From Streptomyces cyaneofuscatus (lineage in GTDB: Bacteria > Actinomycetota > Actinomycetes > Streptomycetales > Streptomycetaceae): a DNA stretch of 64,000 nt. The translations under genes were made by a program, and so were the position numbers. The notes below the pieces were generated by a model. The model saw only the letters and a program-made list of their open reading frames with translations, ran no database searches and was not told where the DNA came from. Positions 38,501 to 45,629 of the stretch are shown piece after piece. The stretch spans positions 248,001-312,000 of the forward strand of contig NZ_JOEM01000004.1 in NCBI RefSeq assembly GCF_000718135.1, written 5' to 3'. Each line of letters starts with the position of its first letter. Positions within the stretch are counted from its first letter, which is position 1.

Positions 38501-38548
38501 GAACTGGTGGAGCGGGCCAACCGTTTCCGCCCCCGGACGTGGGTGTGA
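35543..38548 (+). CDS. pknG: PknG-type serine/threonine protein kinase with zinc module and TPR
   Basis: 1001 residues, larger than mycobacterial PknG (about 750). Order: zinc ribbon (C5, C10, C24, C27), Ser/Arg-rich disordered stretch (about 55-120), second CxxC pair region (FCSRSDCG, FCTKCG), kinase domain (about 190-470), a Gly/Ala-rich linker with GPQGGTGSGSYA-like repeats (about 580-640) and a TPR-like C-terminus (about 730-1000). Catalytic K228 (VVLKGLL), D333 (LLYCDFKVDN, the PknG form of HRD) and D350 (IDMGAVRR, the DFG site). PknG phosphorylates an FHA regulator (GarA/OdhI) to control 2-oxoglutarate and glutamate metabolism. Confidence 0.93.
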   Translation: MSTQCQRPACEGSYEDMGGGELYCDTCGLAPVVSPTGMVSSPPTGIAGGGRASGRASNRNSSSQRSGSRASARSSSRSSTSRRSVSGRLSRSLSGSSASRSVSVRSSGSSAASSTRGRLGAGLVQVPDVPRPDPRTAVMENPEVPERKRFCSRSDCGAPVGRSRGERPGRTEGFCTKCGHPYSFVPKLTGGDIVHGQYEVVGCLAHGGLGWVYLAVDRAVSDRWVVLKGLLDTGDQDAMAAAISERRFLAEIEHANIVRIYNFVEHLDQRTGSLDGYIVMEYVGGKALKEIANQRRTPSGKRDPLPVEQACAYGIEALEALGHLHSRNLLYCDFKVDNAIQTEDQLKLIDMGAVRRMDDDESAIYGTVGYQAPEVAEVGPSVASDLYTVARTLAVLTFDFQGYTNVFVDSLPDPDNIEVFRTYESFYRLLVRATDPDPGRRFASASEMAEQLTGVLREVVALQSGRPRPALSTLFGTELRVTDTELFAEQVDDVSRLGARATASGRGSRFGRRKGGTGPLPGIPAQGGGVPGRGGAMPVAPGAVTSAVAGALPVGAQPAGPGAGAAWPGAGAAPLTAAATHVRGGPQGGAGSGSYAGPQSGTGTGSYAGPQGGTGSGSYAGPQGGGPAVYAPPAAAPAPVTAPAHTPASAHAPVPPPREAPPAVAQPGPTGPYGPFGVTAGGVRLALFDARATSLALPVPRVDANDPNAGFLAGLMASAPAELIAALQAVPAASLETRLRELRAQLEMREPDAAADTLTALEARHPDDWRVVWYRGITSLVTGDHEVAALSFDAVYDAFPGEPAPKLALGICAEVLGQLDNAAEYYRLVWATDPSFVSAAFGLARVQIAAGERAEAARTLESVPEASIHYTAARVAAVRARLRERDPAEPLLTDLTAAAVQVAALTGFGLDPVRREQLTTEVLGKALDWVLSGSPGAPPPGGSAAAGASGSRKLLDAELDEKGLRLGLERSYRMLARLAQRGDERIELVERANRFRPRTWV

Positions 38549-40014
38549 AGATGTCAGAGAGCCACCAGCAGCCCGCCCTGGCCAGGTGCCCCGGCTGCGA
38601 GGAACCGCCGGCGTCCGGCGACCTGTACTGCGGTGCGTGCGGCTACGACCTCTCGGCCGTGCCGGCCCGCCCGGACGACCGGCCGACGCTGGCCATCACC
38701 GTGCCACCGGCGGTCCCGCCCGCCCCTGCCCCCTCCCCTGCCGCTGCCGTCCCGCCGACGGCCCCGCACGCGCCCGACGCACCCACGCCGCCCGCGCCCG
38801 CCGTGCAGTGGCCCGCCGCCTCCGAGACGGACAGCTCCGACGTGCCCGTACCCGTGCACCGGGCGACGGACCTGCCCGGCACGGACTCCGGCGGCAAGCC
38901 GCTGCCGGCGACACCCGGGGCACACCACGACGACCCGCCGACGACACCCCCGGTGCGCCACGACGACCGGGCGGTGGTGGCGGAACCGGCCACCGCCGTA
39001 CCCCCCGACGCCTCCGGCGACTTCGCGCTCGCCGCACCCGATCCCCGTACGGCGGAGCCCACCCCGACGCCCGCCGCCGGGACGAAGGTCTGCGTGGCCT
39101 GCCGGTCCGGCCGGGTCGACCCCGACGGGTACTGCGAGAACTGCGGGCACGCCCAGCCCCGCGAGCGCGACCACATGGAGCAGGAGCTCGGCTCGGTGGC
39201 CGCCGTCAGCGACCGGGGCCTGCGCCACCACCGTAACGAGGACTCCTTCGCGGTCTCCTCGACCGCGCTGCCGGACGGTTCGCCCGCCGTGGTCGCGATC
39301 GTCTGCGACGGTGTCTCCTCGGCGAGCCGGCCCGACGAGGCGTCGGCCGCCGCCGCGAGCGCCGCCAACGAGGCGCTCCTGGAGTCCCTGCCGCGCGGCA
39401 CCCACCCGCAACAGGCGATGCACGAGGCGATCGTCGCGGCGTCCGAGGCGGTCAACGCGCTGGCCCAGGACCCGCCCGGGTCGGCCGAGCACGAGGCCCA
39501 CCGCCATCAGAACGCCCCGGCCTGCACCCTGGTCGGCGCGATCATGGCGGGCGGCCTGCTGGTCGTCGGCTGGGTCGGCGACAGCCGGGTCTACTGGGTG
39601 CCGGACGACCGCACGGGCCCGCCCGCCCGGCTCACCGAGGACGACTCCTGGGCCGCGCAGATGGTGGCGGCGGGCCTGATGAACGAGGCCGAGGCGTACG
39701 CGGACGAGCGCGCCCACGCCATCACCGGCTGGCTCGGCGCCGACTCCTACGAACTGGAGCCGCACACCGCCTCGTTCAAGCCGGACCGCCCCGGCCTCGT
39801 CGTGGTCTGCACGGACGGCCTGTGGAACTACGCGGAATCCGCCGAGGAGATGGCCGCGGCCGTGCCTCCGGAGGCCCACCGGCGCCCGCTGCACGGCGCC
39901 CAGGTGCTCGTGGGGCACGCGCTCGACGGCGGGGGCCACGACAACGTAACAGTGGCTCTGCTGCCGTTCGCCGTGGAGCCGCAAGGGGCAGGATCGGCCT
40001 GCACCACCGTTTGA
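38545..40014 (+). CDS. PP2C-family protein phosphatase with two zinc ribbons
   Basis: About 489 residues. The GTG at 38545 overlaps the pknG stop by 4 bp (GTGA), but ATG at 38551 is also possible. The N-terminus has a CPGC/CGACG zinc ribbon, then a long Pro/Ala/Thr-rich linker, a second ribbon (CVACRSGRVDPDGYCENCG, about residue 190), and a PP2C catalytic domain: HHRNEDSFAV, AIVCDGVSSA, VGWVGDSRVYW, VVVCTDGLWNY and GGGHDNVTVALL carry the metal-binding aspartates. It probably reverses PknG phosphorylation of shared substrates. Unlike many PP2C phosphatases there is no membrane anchor. Confidence 0.92.
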   Translation: MKMSESHQQPALARCPGCEEPPASGDLYCGACGYDLSAVPARPDDRPTLAITVPPAVPPAPAPSPAAAVPPTAPHAPDAPTPPAPAVQWPAASETDSSDVPVPVHRATDLPGTDSGGKPLPATPGAHHDDPPTTPPVRHDDRAVVAEPATAVPPDASGDFALAAPDPRTAEPTPTPAAGTKVCVACRSGRVDPDGYCENCGHAQPRERDHMEQELGSVAAVSDRGLRHHRNEDSFAVSSTALPDGSPAVVAIVCDGVSSASRPDEASAAAASAANEALLESLPRGTHPQQAMHEAIVAASEAVNALAQDPPGSAEHEAHRHQNAPACTLVGAIMAGGLLVVGWVGDSRVYWVPDDRTGPPARLTEDDSWAAQMVAAGLMNEAEAYADERAHAITGWLGADSYELEPHTASFKPDRPGLVVVCTDGLWNYAESAEEMAAAVPPEAHRRPLHGAQVLVGHALDGGGHDNVTVALLPFAVEPQGAGSACTTV

Positions 40015-40033
40015 GTCTCAGGGAGCAGACCGG

Positions 40034-41419
40034 ATGGCCAACTTCTCGAAGTCGAACGTGCCGCAGTTCTCCGTCGAGGTGTACCAGAACGCGTTCCTGC
40101 CCGAGGGCGGCCGCGAGGTCAACGCGATCGTCACCGTCACCTCCACCGGCGGCGGCACGACCGGCGGTATCCCGCTGCCGCGCGCGGCGGCCTCCCCCGG
40201 ACAGGTACCGGGATACGGGCCCGGACCCGGGCCGGGGCAGGGGCCGAGCGCCGCGGTGGTGCTGATGGTCGACTGTTCCGGTTCGATGGACTACCCGCCC
40301 ACGAAGATGCGCAACGCGCGCGACGCGACGGCGGCGGCCATCGACACCCTGCGCGAGGGCACGCGGTTCGCGGTGGTCGCGGGGACGCATGTGGCCAAGG
40401 ACGTCTACCCCGGCAACGGGCAGCTCGCGGTCGCCGACGCGCGGACGAAGGCCCAGGCCAAGGAGGCGCTGCGGAGGCTGAGCGCGGGCGGCGGGACCGC
40501 GATCGGCACCTGGCTGCGGCTGACCGACCGGCTGCTCGGCGCCGCCGACGTCGACATCCGGCACGGCATCCTGCTGACCGACGGCCGCAACGAGCACGAG
40601 GCACCCGAGGACCTGCGGGCCGCGCTGGACTCCTGCGCGGGCCGGTTCACCTGTGACGCCCGGGGAGTCGGCACCGACTGGGAGGTGAAGGAGGTCACCT
40701 CCATCGCCTCCGCGCTGCTCGGCACCGCCGACATCGTCGCCGACCCCGCCGGTCTCGCCGCCGACTTCACGCAGATGATGGAGAACGCGATGGGCAAGGA
40801 GGTCGCGGACGTGGCGCTGCGGCTCTGGACGCCCGTCGGGGTGGAGATCCGGTTCGTGAAGCAGGTGGCGCCGACGGTCGAGGACCTGACCGGCCGGCGC
40901 ACCGAGGCGGGCCCGCGCGCCGGGGACTACCCGACCGGTTCCTGGGGCGACGAGTCCCGCGACTACCACGTCTGCGTCCTGGTCCCCGAGGCCGGAATCG
41001 GCCAGGAGATGCTGGCGGCGCGGGTCTCGCTGATCCTGCCGGACCCCTCGGGCGCTGGAGCCCCGCAGGTCCTCTCGCAGGGGCTCGTACGGGCGGTGTG
41101 GACGGACGACATGGTGGCGTCGACCTCGATCAATCCGCAGGTCGCGCACTACACGGGTCAGGCGGAGCTGGCACAGGTCATCCAGCAGGGGCTGGATGCC
41201 CGGAAATCGGGCGACTTCGACGGCGCTACGGCGAAACTGGGCCGTGCGGTGCAATTGGCATCGGCGTCCGGGAACCAGGACACTGCGAAACTGCTTTCGA
41301 AGGTGGTCGACGTCGTCGATGCGGCGACCGGTACTGTGCGACTGAAAGCGAAGGTCGCGGAAGCGGACGAGATGACCCTCGAAACGCGCTCGACCAAGAC
41401 TGTTCGCGTCAAGAAGTAG
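40034..41419 (+). CDS. von Willebrand factor A (vWA) domain protein
   Basis: 461 residues. The ATG at 40034 follows AGGGA and lies 19 bp after the phosphatase gene. After an N-terminal beta segment (SVEVYQNAFLPEGGREVNAI) comes the vWA domain (about 73-260) with an intact metal-ion-dependent adhesion site D80-C-S82-G-S84 and LLTDGRNEHE. The C-terminal half is beta-rich and ends with a helical region. No signal peptide is present, so it acts inside the cell. vWA proteins paired with PP2C, kinase and FHA proteins often serve as assembly modules (known for TerY-type systems); its partner here is unknown. Confidence 0.88.
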   Translation: MANFSKSNVPQFSVEVYQNAFLPEGGREVNAIVTVTSTGGGTTGGIPLPRAAASPGQVPGYGPGPGPGQGPSAAVVLMVDCSGSMDYPPTKMRNARDATAAAIDTLREGTRFAVVAGTHVAKDVYPGNGQLAVADARTKAQAKEALRRLSAGGGTAIGTWLRLTDRLLGAADVDIRHGILLTDGRNEHEAPEDLRAALDSCAGRFTCDARGVGTDWEVKEVTSIASALLGTADIVADPAGLAADFTQMMENAMGKEVADVALRLWTPVGVEIRFVKQVAPTVEDLTGRRTEAGPRAGDYPTGSWGDESRDYHVCVLVPEAGIGQEMLAARVSLILPDPSGAGAPQVLSQGLVRAVWTDDMVASTSINPQVAHYTGQAELAQVIQQGLDARKSGDFDGATAKLGRAVQLASASGNQDTAKLLSKVVDVVDAATGTVRLKAKVAEADEMTLETRSTKTVRVKK

Positions 41420-41501
41420 CAGCATCGGTGACCGAACGGTCACGATCGATCGACAGCATGACGGCCCCCTGGGCCGGACGAGGAGAGGGGGAAGCGCCGA
41501 C

Positions 41502-42944
41502 ATGCCGACCTGCCCGAACGGACACCAGTCGGGTTCCGAGGACTGGTGCGAGGTCTGCGGACACCGCATGACCGGAACGGGCGCCCCCGCCGGCGCCGTA
41601 CCCCCACCGCCTCCTCCGCCCCCCGCCCCCGGTTACGGCTACCCGCCGCCCGCCTCCCACGACGGCGGTCCGGCGACGATGCAGGCCGAGCTCTGCCCGC
41701 AGTGCCGCACGCCCCGCGAGGCGAACGCGCCGTACTGCGAGGAGTGCCGCTGGAACTTCCTCACCAACACGGCGACCTCGTACACGCCTCTGGCCCCGCA
41801 GCCCGGCGCACCCAGCGGCCCGCCGCCCGGCCTCAACCTGCCGCCCGGCTTCCTGGCCCAGCAGGGCCCCGGAGGACAGGGCGGCCAGGGTGGACAGAGC
41901 GGACAAGGCGGCCCTGCCGGTCCCGGTGGTCCTGGCGGTGCGCCGCGGCCTCAGCAGCATGACCCGTACGAGTTCCAGGCTTCGCGGCCCTCGCAGGTGA
42001 ACCGTCCCGCCGAGTCGCTCGCTCCGGAGCAGACCGGTCATGGCGGACAGGGTGGTCACGGCGGCCAAGGCGGTCATGGCGGCCAGGACGAGCGCGGTGG
42101 CCAGAGCGGTCCCGGTGGCCAGGGCGGCCCTCCGCCGAGCGCGTTCCAGCAGGGCCCGCCGCCTCCGCCGGTCTTCCAGCAGCAGGGCCCGCCGCCCTCG
42201 CACCAGCAGCAGTCGGCGCCCTCACCGTTCGAGCCGCAGCAGTCCTCGCCCTTCGCGCCGCCGCAGCAGCACCAGTCGGCGCCGCCCCAGCACCAGTCCC
42301 CGCACGGTGGCGGTGGCGACGACTGGGTCCTGCCGCCGCCTTCCCAGGCACAGGCACCGGCGCAGGCGCCGCAGCAGGCGCAGCAGCCGCCTCAGGCGTT
42401 CCAGCAGCAGGCGCCCTACCAAAGCCAAGGCCAAGGGCAGGGGCAGGGGCAGGGGCACGGCCAGCCGCAGGGGAATCAGGGCTACGGCCAGGACCAGGGC
42501 TACGGCCAGGTCCCCGGCCAGGGGCAGCCGCAGCAGGCCACCACCTGGACCGCCGTCATCGCGCCGGACCGTGAGTACTTCCTGGCGATGATGCAGCGCA
42601 GCGGCCCCGAGGCGACCGGGCTGAACCTGCCCGCGTACTCCCCCGAGCAGCGCCTGCCGCTCACCGGGAGCCAGGTCACCATCGGCCGCCGCCGGCACAG
42701 CACCGGCGAGTCCCCGGACATCGACCTGTCCGTGCCGCCCGAGGACCCGGGCGTCTCCCATCAGCACGCGGTGCTCGTGCAGCAGCCCGACGGCGGCTGG
42801 TCGGTGGTCGACCAGAAGTCGACGAACGGCACCACGCTCAACGGCGCCGACGAGCCGATCCAGCCGTACGTCCCCGTCCCCCTCCAGGACGGCGACCAGG
42901 TGCACGTCGGGGCCTGGACGACGATCACGATCCGCCGGGACTAA
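41502..42944 (+). CDS. FHA domain protein with zinc ribbons and Gln/Gly-rich linker
   Basis: 480 residues. Two N-terminal zinc ribbons (CPNGHQSGSEDWCEVCGHRM; then CPQCRTPREANAPYCEECRWN) precede a very long low-complexity linker (about residues 95-360) rich in Gln, Gly and Pro, including GQGQGQGQGHG and QDQGYGQ runs. The C-terminal FHA domain (about 385-478) has the phosphothreonine-binding residues: TIGRRR, VSHQHAVL and KSTNGTTLNG. FHA proteins bind phosphothreonine; GarA/OdhI is the PknG substrate in relatives, but here no clear ETTS-type phospho-site was seen at the N-terminus. It is last in the operon. The TAA overlaps the convergent gene's stop by 3 bp. Confidence 0.92.
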   Translation: MPTCPNGHQSGSEDWCEVCGHRMTGTGAPAGAVPPPPPPPPAPGYGYPPPASHDGGPATMQAELCPQCRTPREANAPYCEECRWNFLTNTATSYTPLAPQPGAPSGPPPGLNLPPGFLAQQGPGGQGGQGGQSGQGGPAGPGGPGGAPRPQQHDPYEFQASRPSQVNRPAESLAPEQTGHGGQGGHGGQGGHGGQDERGGQSGPGGQGGPPPSAFQQGPPPPPVFQQQGPPPSHQQQSAPSPFEPQQSSPFAPPQQHQSAPPQHQSPHGGGGDDWVLPPPSQAQAPAQAPQQAQQPPQAFQQQAPYQSQGQGQGQGQGHGQPQGNQGYGQDQGYGQVPGQGQPQQATTWTAVIAPDREYFLAMMQRSGPEATGLNLPAYSPEQRLPLTGSQVTIGRRRHSTGESPDIDLSVPPEDPGVSHQHAVLVQQPDGGWSVVDQKSTNGTTLNGADEPIQPYVPVPLQDGDQVHVGAWTTITIRRD

Positions 42945-43942
42945 GAGACACCCAGGGGCCAGGTGTACGGCCCCTCCGGGTCGTCCAGCCAGGCCCACTG
43001 CCGGCCGTCCGCCACCGTGACGCCGTACCTCTCCCGCTGCGGGCGCTCCTCGCGCTCCCAGAGGGAGAGGGCGTCGCGCGGGTCGAGGCTGCCCGCCGTC
43101 AGGGTCAGCAGGAAGCGGAAGAGCTCGTCCCCTATCGCGCGCCGCGGCACTCCGCCGGGGCGCGCGAGCGGTTCGGACAGCGGTGAGGCCCCGCGCAGGG
43201 GCACGAAGTACGCCGGGGTGTGCAGGAAGTGCCCCTCGGCGCGTGGACCGTGCGCCGTCGCGCGTACGTCCAGCGAGACGAGCCCGGTCGCGACGGGTGC
43301 CAGGATCCGCGCCCCCGGAGAGCACTGTTCCGGCCAGGCGGACGGTACGGCGGGCAGCGTGCAGGTGGCGATGATCCGGTCGTACGGGGCTCGCTGCGGG
43401 CAGCCCCGGGCCCCGTCGCCGGTGATGACCGTGGGGCGGTACCCGGCGGCGGCGAGATGGGCACGGGCCGCGTCCGTGATCTCCGGGTCCAGATCGACGC
43501 TGGTCACCGCCGCGTCGCCGAGCCGGTGGGAGACCAGCGCGGCGTTGTAGCCGGGGCCGGTGCCGATCTCCAGGACGGTGTGCCCGTCCCGTACGTCCAG
43601 CGCCTCCAGCATCAGGGCCATCAGCGAGGGCTGGCTGGAGGAGGAGATCAGCTCGCCGTCCCGCATCCGGGTGGCCAGCGCCTCGTCCCCGTACACTCCG
43701 CGGACCCAGCGCCGACGGCGTACGGGATCGGGGTCCTCGCCCCAGAGCCGCTCGTAGCCCCGGCTGCCGTGCACGTAGTAGTACGGCACGAACAGATGGC
43801 GCTCCACCTCCTCGAAGGCGGCACGCCAGGCGGGGTCGGTGAGCCCGCCCTGCGCGACGATGTTCCGTATGAGGGTGTGACGCGCCTCGTCGGCCTTGGG
43901 ATCGGAGCCGGTCTCGGCGGGAACTTCCCGGTGTGCGCCCAT
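42941..43942 (-). CDS. PCMT-like (protein-L-isoaspartate O-methyltransferase family) methyltransferase
   Basis: 333 residues, SAM-dependent. Motif I is VLEIGTGPGYNAALVSHR (about 123-140), then TSVDLDPEITDAAR for the acidic ribose-binding residue and DRIIATCTLPAVP. The N-terminal ISSSSQPSLMALMLEAL matches the PCMT substrate region. The extra C-terminal domain of about 130 residues is typical of the actinobacterial branch, some members of which act on peptides rather than repair isoaspartate. No precursor peptide gene was recognised next to it. It converges with the FHA gene with overlapping stop codons. Confidence 0.85.
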   Translation of the reverse strand: MGAHREVPAETGSDPKADEARHTLIRNIVAQGGLTDPAWRAAFEEVERHLFVPYYYVHGSRGYERLWGEDPDPVRRRRWVRGVYGDEALATRMRDGELISSSSQPSLMALMLEALDVRDGHTVLEIGTGPGYNAALVSHRLGDAAVTSVDLDPEITDAARAHLAAAGYRPTVITGDGARGCPQRAPYDRIIATCTLPAVPSAWPEQCSPGARILAPVATGLVSLDVRATAHGPRAEGHFLHTPAYFVPLRGASPLSEPLARPGGVPRRAIGDELFRFLLTLTAGSLDPRDALSLWEREERPQRERYGVTVADGRQWAWLDDPEGPYTWPLGVS

Positions 43943-44049
43943 GCCTCCACTGTCCTGCGGCGGAACGGCGGATGCGACTGCTGGCGGCGGTCCCGGCCAT
44001 TGGTCCTAGGACCCCTGACCCCGGCCGGTGCGTCTGCGACCATGGACGG

Positions 44050-44454
44050 GTGACAGAGATTCCGCGCGACACGCTTCAGGAGCAGACCTTTTACGAGCAG
44101 GTCGGCGGCGAGGAGACCTTCCGGCGCCTGGTCCACCGCTTCTACGAGGGGGTCGCGGGCGACGAGCTGCTGCGGCCGATGTACCCGGAGGAGGACCTGG
44201 GCCCGGCCGAGGAGCGCTTCGCCCTGTTCCTGATGCAGTACTGGGGCGGCCCGCGCACCTACAGCGACCACCGCGGCCACCCCAGGCTGCGGATGCGGCA
44301 TGCCCCGTTCCGGGTGGACCGGGCGGCGCATGATGCCTGGCTGTCCCATATGCGGGTGGCGCTGGACGAGCTGGGGCTCGCGCCGGAGCACGAGAAGCAG
44401 CTGTGGGACTACCTGACGTACGCGGCGGCCTCGATGGTCAACACCGCCGACTGA
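44050..44454 (+). CDS. glbO: Group II truncated haemoglobin
   Basis: 134 residues from the GTG at 44050. Two-on-two globin fold with FYEQVGGEETFRRLVHRFYEGV at the N-terminus, the conserved MQYWGGPRTYSD region, proximal haem ligand H84 in RHAPFRVD, and W97 (G8 tryptophan, typical of group II). It probably binds oxygen or scavenges peroxide or nitric oxide in the cytosol. It stands alone, divergent from the methyltransferase gene. Confidence 0.93.
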   Translation: MTEIPRDTLQEQTFYEQVGGEETFRRLVHRFYEGVAGDELLRPMYPEEDLGPAEERFALFLMQYWGGPRTYSDHRGHPRLRMRHAPFRVDRAAHDAWLSHMRVALDELGLAPEHEKQLWDYLTYAAASMVNTAD

Positions 44455-44497
44455 CGGTACTGACGGTCCGGGCGGGTGAGCGGTCCGCCCGCCGGGC

Positions 44498-45205
44498 TCA
44501 GCGGTGCCCGACGGTCAGGGCCAGCGAGCCCAGCCCGCCGACCGGGTCGCGGCGCAGGGCGACCGACCCGAACGGGGTCCGCAGCCGCAGCCAGCCGCCC
44601 GCGGCGAGGAGCGAGACGGGGAAGCCGGGGTCGGCGCGGAGGAAGCCGAGGGACTGGGCGGCGTGGACCGCGCGCAGCGGCAGTTCGGTGGCGCCGACGG
44701 GCCGGGACCAGATCTCCCGGCCGATCCGCTCGCGTTCGGCACGGGTGCGCAGCTCCTCGGGCAGCGCCTCGTCCCGCGTACGGAATTCGGCGACGGCCGC
44801 GTCCAGGGCGGCGCGCAGGGCATCCGGCCGGGGCAGACCGGCCTGTTCCCGCCAGGGCCCCCGGGGCGGCAGGACGCCAGTCCAGGGCGGCCCGGTCACG
44901 GGAGCGGGCAGCACACCGCCACGCTCCCCCGGCTCCTCCCCGGCCGTGTCCAGGGAGAGGGACTCCAGCAGCTCCCCGGCCGACACCGTGACGTCGAGCC
45001 TCTCGGGGCGGGCCAGGCGGGCCGCACGGATCGCGAGCACCTCGAAGGAGGGCGGGCGGCCGAACACGGCCAGTGCGTCGCCGCCGCCCGCCTGCAACCG
45101 GACCGCCGCGGCCCGGTCGTAGTGGAGCAGCCGGCCGAGGAAGGCGGCGAGATCCGCCGCCTCCCTCGGGTCGGCGAACAGCAGCGACTGCACAGGCACC
45201 GTCAT
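44498..45205 (-). CDS. Conserved hypothetical protein in the ettA operon
   Basis: 235 residues, soluble. Motifs such as LLFADPREAADLAAFLGRLL, an acidic central loop and the C-terminal GGWLRLRTPFGSVALRRDP are visible, but no domain was recognised. The ATG at 45205 overlaps the thioesterase stop by 4 bp, so it is third in the ettA-thioesterase operon. It appears conserved in streptomycetes, from memory. No function can be assigned. Confidence 0.75.
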   Translation of the reverse strand: MTVPVQSLLFADPREAADLAAFLGRLLHYDRAAAVRLQAGGGDALAVFGRPPSFEVLAIRAARLARPERLDVTVSAGELLESLSLDTAGEEPGERGGVLPAPVTGPPWTGVLPPRGPWREQAGLPRPDALRAALDAAVAEFRTRDEALPEELRTRAERERIGREIWSRPVGATELPLRAVHAAQSLGFLRADPGFPVSLLAAGGWLRLRTPFGSVALRRDPVGGLGSLALTVGHR

Positions 45206-45624
45206 GCCGCGGCGGGCTCCTCTGCCAGGTACTTCTGGAGGAAGAGCTTCTCCTCGGCGGAGATCCGCCGGGGCCGCTCGGCCTCCAGGTTGTACGGGAC
45301 GACGACGGTCGAGGCCCGTACGTACACCTGGTCGGGGTCCTTGATCTCATAGGCGATCGTCAGCGACGCGGCGCCTATCTTCGTGACCCACGACTCGACG
45401 GTGACCGGCTCGTGCCGGTGCACCAGCGGCCGTACGTAGTCGATCTCGTGCCGGGCCACGACGGACCCGCCCGAGAACGACGGCGAGCCGTCCCCCGGCG
45501 CCAGCCGGAACATGAAGTCGATGCGCGCCTCCTCCAGGTAGCGGAGGAAGACCACGTTGTTGACGTGGCCGAAGGCATCCATGTCCGACCAGCGCAGGGG
45601 GCAGCTGTAGATGTGACGGGCCAA
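45202..45624 (-). CDS. Hot-dog fold acyl-CoA thioesterase (4HBT/YbgC-like)
   Basis: 140 residues. The first usable start is the TTG at 45624 (peptide MARHIYSC), with GAGG 9 nt upstream and only 5 bp after the ettA stop. The 4HBT signature is SDMDAFGHVNNVVFLRYLEEARIDF, with the likely catalytic Asp at D16, and later RHEIDYVRPL. It hydrolyses small acyl-CoA thioesters; substrate unknown. It is translationally coupled to the following gene by an ATGA overlap. Confidence 0.88.
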   Translation of the reverse strand: MARHIYSCPLRWSDMDAFGHVNNVVFLRYLEEARIDFMFRLAPGDGSPSFSGGSVVARHEIDYVRPLVHRHEPVTVESWVTKIGAASLTIAYEIKDPDQVYVRASTVVVPYNLEAERPRRISAEEKLFLQKYLAEEPAAA

Positions 45625-45629
45625 GACGA

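Noticed and set aside
42941..43942. PCMT-like enzyme as part of a modified-peptide gene cluster
   Set aside because: No small precursor frame with a ribosome binding site or other tailoring enzyme was found beside it.
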